Source: Candidatus Methylophosphatis haderslevensis
GTDB taxonomy: Bacteria > Pseudomonadota > Gammaproteobacteria > Burkholderiales > Rhodocyclaceae
Assembly: GCA_016711925.1 (NCBI GenBank)
Contig: JADJSA010000017.1
Location: 186,001 to 250,000 of the forward strand
DNA length: 64,000 bases
Direction: 5' to 3'
How positions within the stretch are numbered: the first letter of the stretch is position 1; every line of letters begins with the position of its first letter. Shown here one piece after another: positions 60,842 to 64,000 of this stretch. Under the pieces are notes generated by a model. That model saw only the letters and a program-made list of their open reading frames with translations. It did not search any database and was not told the origin of the DNA. The position numbers and the translations under genes were made by a program.

Positions 60842-62277
60842 GCGATGTCCTTGTCACGGGGTGGCAAATACGCCGGCGGCAGGCCGGTGGCGGCGTAGTC
60901 GGCGATTTGTTGGCGCAGCAGCGGTGCGATACCAGACGGTGGCAGTGGCGACAGATCGGTCGTTACCGGCGACAGGCGCCGGCGCTGGCCATCGGCGTTG
61001 GCCGACTTGTCGAGCGGCTTGACCGGACACAGCACGGCGCCGGAGCGGTGGTCAACCAGATCGACCCGGGTCAGATCCCAGCGGGCGTAGCGCAGATGGA
61101 CGGTGGTGAGGTGGCGATAGCGGGCAGGAATCTCGAAGCGCGAGCCTTCCAGACTCACCGTACCGTCGGCGCGGCGCTGCCGGCGCGCGACCTCGATGCG
61201 GAAGGCGGCACAGAGCGTCGCGGTGTCCGGGCATTCGCGCCGGACATTGGGGCCGGCGAGATAGCGGTCCAGCGGGGTGGCATCGATCTCGGAATGGTGC
61301 GTGCGGTGATACTCCTGCTCGACCCAGGCTTGCGTCGCCTGATTGAGAGAATCGAGGGTGAGGGTCTCCTCGCCTTCGAGCATCGCCATCAAGCGAGCCT
61401 CGACACGTCCCCAGAACGACTCCTGTTTGGCATTTTGATACGGAGAATATGGCAGCGTCGTCTGATGCACGATGCCCAGGGCGGCCAGCCCGCTGACGGT
61501 CTCCTCGGCCAGCATCGCGGCGCCGTTGTCGGTCATCAGGGCCCGCGGCAGGCCGCGTTTCATGAATGCCTGCGACAGACCATGCACCAGAGTTTCGGCG
61601 GTTTCGTCGAGGTACCACTGCAGGTGGCAGACGAGGCGCGAGCGATCGTCGATGACCCCGAGCAGCATCGGCTTGGCCCAAGTGCCGGCGCGCGTGAGCA
61701 CCTTGCGTGCGCCGTGGTGGAAATCAAGATGCCATAGAGCAGACACATGGTCGACCTCGAAACTCCTGACTTCCAGTTGCTCGAGCCGGTCGCGGGCCAG
61801 CAGCGCGCCGTCGGTGGCGCGTTTCGGGCGGGCCTGGCGGTACATTCCTTGCGCCTTGAGGTAGCGGCGCACCGTCGGGTAGGACGGCAACGGCGAAGCA
61901 CTGTCCAGGGCAACGCGAAGGTTGTCGAAATGCAGTTGCGCGCTCCAGTTCGGATGTTCGCGATACTGGGTCGTCAGGAGAGTGATAGCGGCCGGCGTGA
62001 GACTGGGGAAACGGCCGACATCGCCGCGCAGACGGTTACGCAGCGCGGCCACCGGATCGGCAGCGGCGCGGGCGGTGTAGTACCAGCGCTCAAGGGTCGA
62101 GACGCCGAAACGGATGTCCAGGCCGGAGACCGGATGTCGCCAGGTCACGGCGGCAAGTGTGGTCATCGCCGCGGACAGTTCCCTGGACGCCGGTGGTGCG
62201 GCGAGCAAGGGGCCGATGATCGCGAAGCGCAGCCGCGCTAAAGCGTCACGTTGCGGTGGATCGAATTCACTACTCAA
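60838..62277 (-). CDS. DDE transposase (rve/TniA-like)
   Basis: A 479-aa integrase-like transposase. After an N-terminal helix-turn-helix region (FPSLTPAAITLLTTQYREHP, SYPTVRRYLKAQGMYRQARP) comes the rve core: LWHLDFHHGARKV (first Asp), ALMTDNGAAMLAEE (second Asp) and NAKQESFWGRVEARL (Glu). The C terminus has a beta-barrel-like part (GSRFEIPARYRHLTTVHLRY). Frame is intact, so the protein could be active. Its 3' end overlaps the ATPase start by 4 bp. Confidence 0.92.
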   Translation of the reverse strand: MSSEFDPPQRDALARLRFAIIGPLLAAPPASRELSAAMTTLAAVTWRHPVSGLDIRFGVSTLERWYYTARAAADPVAALRNRLRGDVGRFPSLTPAAITLLTTQYREHPNWSAQLHFDNLRVALDSASPLPSYPTVRRYLKAQGMYRQARPKRATDGALLARDRLEQLEVRSFEVDHVSALWHLDFHHGARKVLTRAGTWAKPMLLGVIDDRSRLVCHLQWYLDETAETLVHGLSQAFMKRGLPRALMTDNGAAMLAEETVSGLAALGIVHQTTLPYSPYQNAKQESFWGRVEARLMAMLEGEETLTLDSLNQATQAWVEQEYHRTHHSEIDATPLDRYLAGPNVRRECPDTATLCAAFRIEVARRQRRADGTVSLEGSRFEIPARYRHLTTVHLRYARWDLTRVDLVDHRSGAVLCPVKPLDKSANADGQRRRLSPVTTDLSPLPPSGIAPLLRQQIADYAATGLPPAYLPPRDKDIA

Positions 62278-62374
62278 GACGGTCTCCCGGTGAGGCGGCG
62301 CCGACGGCGTCGCTGCTGGAAGTGAAGGCTACAAACCCTCGCGGACCTTGCCTATGCGCATCCTCTGCGGGTGA

Positions 62375-62998
62375 TCAGCGCCCTTCAGACAACGAGATCG
62401 CCGTGACGCTGATCGGGCTGAGAAAGACGAGCAGTCGCATCAACTGCTCGGCGGCCTCGCCAACGAAGCGCTCCAGCAGACCCGCGGGGAACAGATCGCT
62501 GTCGACCGGCGGCATGAAGCGCGCACAGTGGGCCTGCCACAACGGCGTCAGTGGAAACAGATCCACCCACCATTGGCGCCAGCGCTGAAGGGTACGGACC
62601 GGAACGGCCAGGTCGGTGGAGACCCGCGCCGCCGCTGTGTTCTGCCCGGCATGCCGGGCAGAACACAGCACCACCGCCAGCGCCAGATAAACGCGCCGGC
62701 CGAGGAAACGAACCGATGTCGATGTCTTGCGCTTGCGGCAATCGGCACAGCAGAAGCTGAACCGCGACTCAAACTCGGCGCGAACCTCGTTCAGGCAGGC
62801 ACGCGGCTTTCGCGGGTAGTTGGCGCGGTGGAGAATGCCGCCACACGCGCATCGGCCAGCATGCACGTCGGCCGCCAGTTCCTCGTCAATGCTCAGCAGT
62901 AGTCGGAAAAACTTGGGGTCTTGCAGCAGGGCATGGCACACTTGAACGGTCTCTAGGCTTGGTAACCAGAGACTCCCCCAAAGGGTTCGTTTGTTCAA
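62375..62998 (-). CDS. Zinc-motif protein of the transposon
   Basis: A ~207-aa protein. Cys motifs CACGG and FCCADCRKRK could bind zinc as a split ribbon, and VPVRTLQRWRQWWVDLFPLT looks like a helix-turn-helix. It is therefore probably DNA-binding and acts with the transposase. The start is unsure: TTG 62998 (MNKRTLWGSLW) after GGGGAA, or a downstream GTG. It carries a perfect 36-bp palindrome inside the coding sequence. No family name is recognised. Confidence 0.7.
   Translation of the reverse strand: MNKRTLWGSLWLPSLETVQVCHALLQDPKFFRLLLSIDEELAADVHAGRCACGGILHRANYPRKPRACLNEVRAEFESRFSFCCADCRKRKTSTSVRFLGRRVYLALAVVLCSARHAGQNTAAARVSTDLAVPVRTLQRWRQWWVDLFPLTPLWQAHCARFMPPVDSDLFPAGLLERFVGEAAEQLMRLLVFLSPISVTAISLSEGR
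62634..62669. repeat. Perfect 36-bp palindrome inside the zinc-motif gene
   Basis: GCTGTGTTCTGCCCGGCA is followed immediately by its exact reverse complement, with no loop. It is read in frame as VLCSARHAGQNTA. A palindrome of this length is not expected by chance and could be a protein binding site or a cruciform. Confidence 0.85.
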
Positions 62999-63099
62999 GT
63001 TCCCCGAGGGGGATCACCTGCTCAACATCACGCTGTTTGACCATTTCGGCAGCGATTGCCATCGAGATTGGTGACCGTGCTCAGATGGACGCTGCCGCG

Positions 63100-63603
63100 T
63101 CAGCCACCGATCAGTACTGTCACACAACCGGCCACGATCTTGTTCGGCGGACCGATTGCCTCTAGCAAAGTGTCGCCCATTCGAGCAGGCGGCAGATTGT
63201 TGACCATGACTGTGGCCGAGCCGTCGATTACGACACCCGGTCCGTGCGGGGGCACCGGCGACGGCGTCGTACAACTGTGGATATCGGAACCCGCCGCCGC
63301 TGCGCCGCTGATCGCCGCACTCATCGAGGCGAGCGCAGTCGCCTTCGCAGTCTGCTCGGCGGTATAGGCGGCCGGTGCGCCGGGCGTACCAGCGGCGGCG
63401 ACGGTCGCCGCCTCGGCCACCCGAATCGTAGTATCAGCCAGCGTTTTCGCCGCCTGCAATGCGGCTACCGCTGCGAGAGGAATACCGCGCCAGGCGGGCT
63501 GCGCACCGATCAGCACATTTGTGCTGCCGGGACCACCTGTCAGAACCGGTGGAAGCGGATGTGTGACCGCGTCGAACAAGCGTGCTGCGGGACCTTGCGG
63601 CAT
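63100..63603 (-). CDS. PAAR-like spike-tip protein
   Basis: A 167-aa protein with the split PAAR pattern: MPQGPAARLFDAVTHPLPPV at the N terminus and VPPHGPGVVIDGSATVMVNN, LPPARMGDTLLEAIGPPNKI, TVLIGG at the C terminus. The two halves are joined by an Ala-rich helical region that may be membrane-active (AAVAALQAAKTLADTTIRVA). PAAR proteins cap VgrG and carry effectors. ATG 63603 lies 12 bp after the upstream gene, whose start is outside the window, so they form an operon. Confidence 0.87.
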   Translation of the reverse strand: MPQGPAARLFDAVTHPLPPVLTGGPGSTNVLIGAQPAWRGIPLAAVAALQAAKTLADTTIRVAEAATVAAAGTPGAPAAYTAEQTAKATALASMSAAISGAAAAGSDIHSCTTPSPVPPHGPGVVIDGSATVMVNNLPPARMGDTLLEAIGPPNKIVAGCVTVLIGG

Positions 63604-63615
63604 GTCGAACCCCTT

Positions 63616-64000
63616 TCACTGCCTGAGTTGTGCACGATCGAACTGACCCGAATACGGGCACAGACCGACACCTCGTACGGCGACCTCCACGTGCGCCACG
63701 CGTTGCAGCGGCGCCCCCCAACCTCCGGTCAATCGCAACAGTTCCTTGCCATCGACCATCACCTTGGCGGTCTGCGTTTCCGGGCGTTGTTCGACCCACC
63801 CGATCTGCAACAGAAGGCGCGCAATGGGTTTGGCCGACTTGGCGTCGCACTCTTGCGCCGGAAAATACGGATTGGCCTCGCTCAACGGCAATGCCAGCTT
63901 GATCGTCCCGGTCTTGCTTGCACCAGGTTCGACTGGAGATGCGACGATCGGCGGCCGCCGCGATACCGACATGAACATCGGCGGCGCGACGATGCCGCGT
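63616..64000 (-). CDS. Partial protein upstream of PAAR (5' end outside window)
   Basis: The frame is open to the window edge (RGIVAPPMFMSVSRRPPIVA), so the first visible Met is not necessarily the start. The C-terminal ~125 residues (KVMVDGKELLRLTGGWGAPL, VRGVGLCPYSGQFDRAQLRQ) look like a soluble domain. I do not recognise it. Position 12 bp upstream of a PAAR gene suggests a T6SS accessory protein such as an adaptor, but this is inferred from context only. Confidence 0.6.
   Translation of the reverse strand, partial: RGIVAPPMFMSVSRRPPIVASPVEPGASKTGTIKLALPLSEANPYFPAQECDAKSAKPIARLLLQIGWVEQRPETQTAKVMVDGKELLRLTGGWGAPLQRVAHVEVAVRGVGLCPYSGQFDRAQLRQ

Larger units (their letters stand above)
59754..62998 (-). 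mobile_element. Transposon with DDE transposase, ExeA/TniB-like ATPase and two accessory proteins
   Basis: Four minus-strand genes are tightly packed: zinc-motif protein, DDE transposase, AAA ATPase, and a 72-aa acidic protein, ending in a strong terminator. Transposase plus AAA+ ATPase resembles Tn5053/Mu-type target selection. The element sits between the kinase operon and the PAAR gene of the T6SS region. The coordinates are those of the gene block; the exact ends were not found. Confidence 0.65.

Overview
The window is GC-rich and densely coded. It looks like the chromosome of a betaproteobacterium, probably Rhodocyclales-like (Azoarcus/Thauera/Accumulibacter type). That placement is inferred from the queC-tRNA-Lys junction at the left edge, the T6SS gene content and the codon use; no marker gene settles it.

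Layout. 1-780: 3' end of queC, a strong promoter, two tRNA-Lys genes (TTT, CTT) and a terminator. 989-3620: an IS21-family element with multiple terminal repeats; istA and istB are frameshifted. 3622-9185: a broken type III restriction-modification locus, with mod truncated at the IS21 end, an apparently intact Fic gene and a frameshifted res. 9316-32246: a T6SS island. It holds mltA (reverse), then tssJ-tssK-tssL-tssM-tagF-Ser/Thr kinase (forward), a DUF599 membrane protein, and a reverse block of OmpA-like protein, PP2C phosphatase and FHA protein (TagH). After that come LysM and TPR lipoproteins, a LysM polysaccharide deacetylase, a second kinase with a HAMP-like region, and a secreted protein of unknown function.

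33341-54831 is the most striking part. Read on the minus strand it runs vgrG, eagR, a full-length PAAR-Rhs effector and its immunity gene, then a tail of five displaced rhs 'tips'. Most tips have a different C-terminal toxin and an adjacent immunity candidate: AHH nuclease, an IS3-disrupted toxin, a possible PD-(D/E)XK nuclease, a GIY-YIG nuclease, and one tip that has lost its toxin. Four junctions between modules carry the same ~80-bp non-coding repeat with two copies of a TGGATTGG core. Related palindromes lie elsewhere in the window, at 9204 and 22172.

55220-64000: an unrecognised 257-aa protein, an OmpA-type lipoprotein and a third Hanks kinase with a DUF4384-like tail, then a transposon made of a DDE transposase, an ExeA/TniB-type ATPase and two accessory proteins. 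A PAAR protein and the end of another gene follow.

How it fits together: tssJLM with tssK supply the membrane complex and baseplate connector of a T6SS. Kinase, PP2C phosphatase, FHA protein and TagF are the parts of the threonine-phosphorylation control pathway. VgrG, EagR and PAAR-Rhs are the payload, and the orphan tips are stored or retired toxin/immunity pairs. Sheath, Hcp, ClpV and most baseplate genes are absent and must lie elsewhere if the system works. At least fifteen single-base frameshifts occur, several in genes that are normally conserved (tssM, tagF, mltA). Part of this is probably sequencing or assembly error rather than decay.
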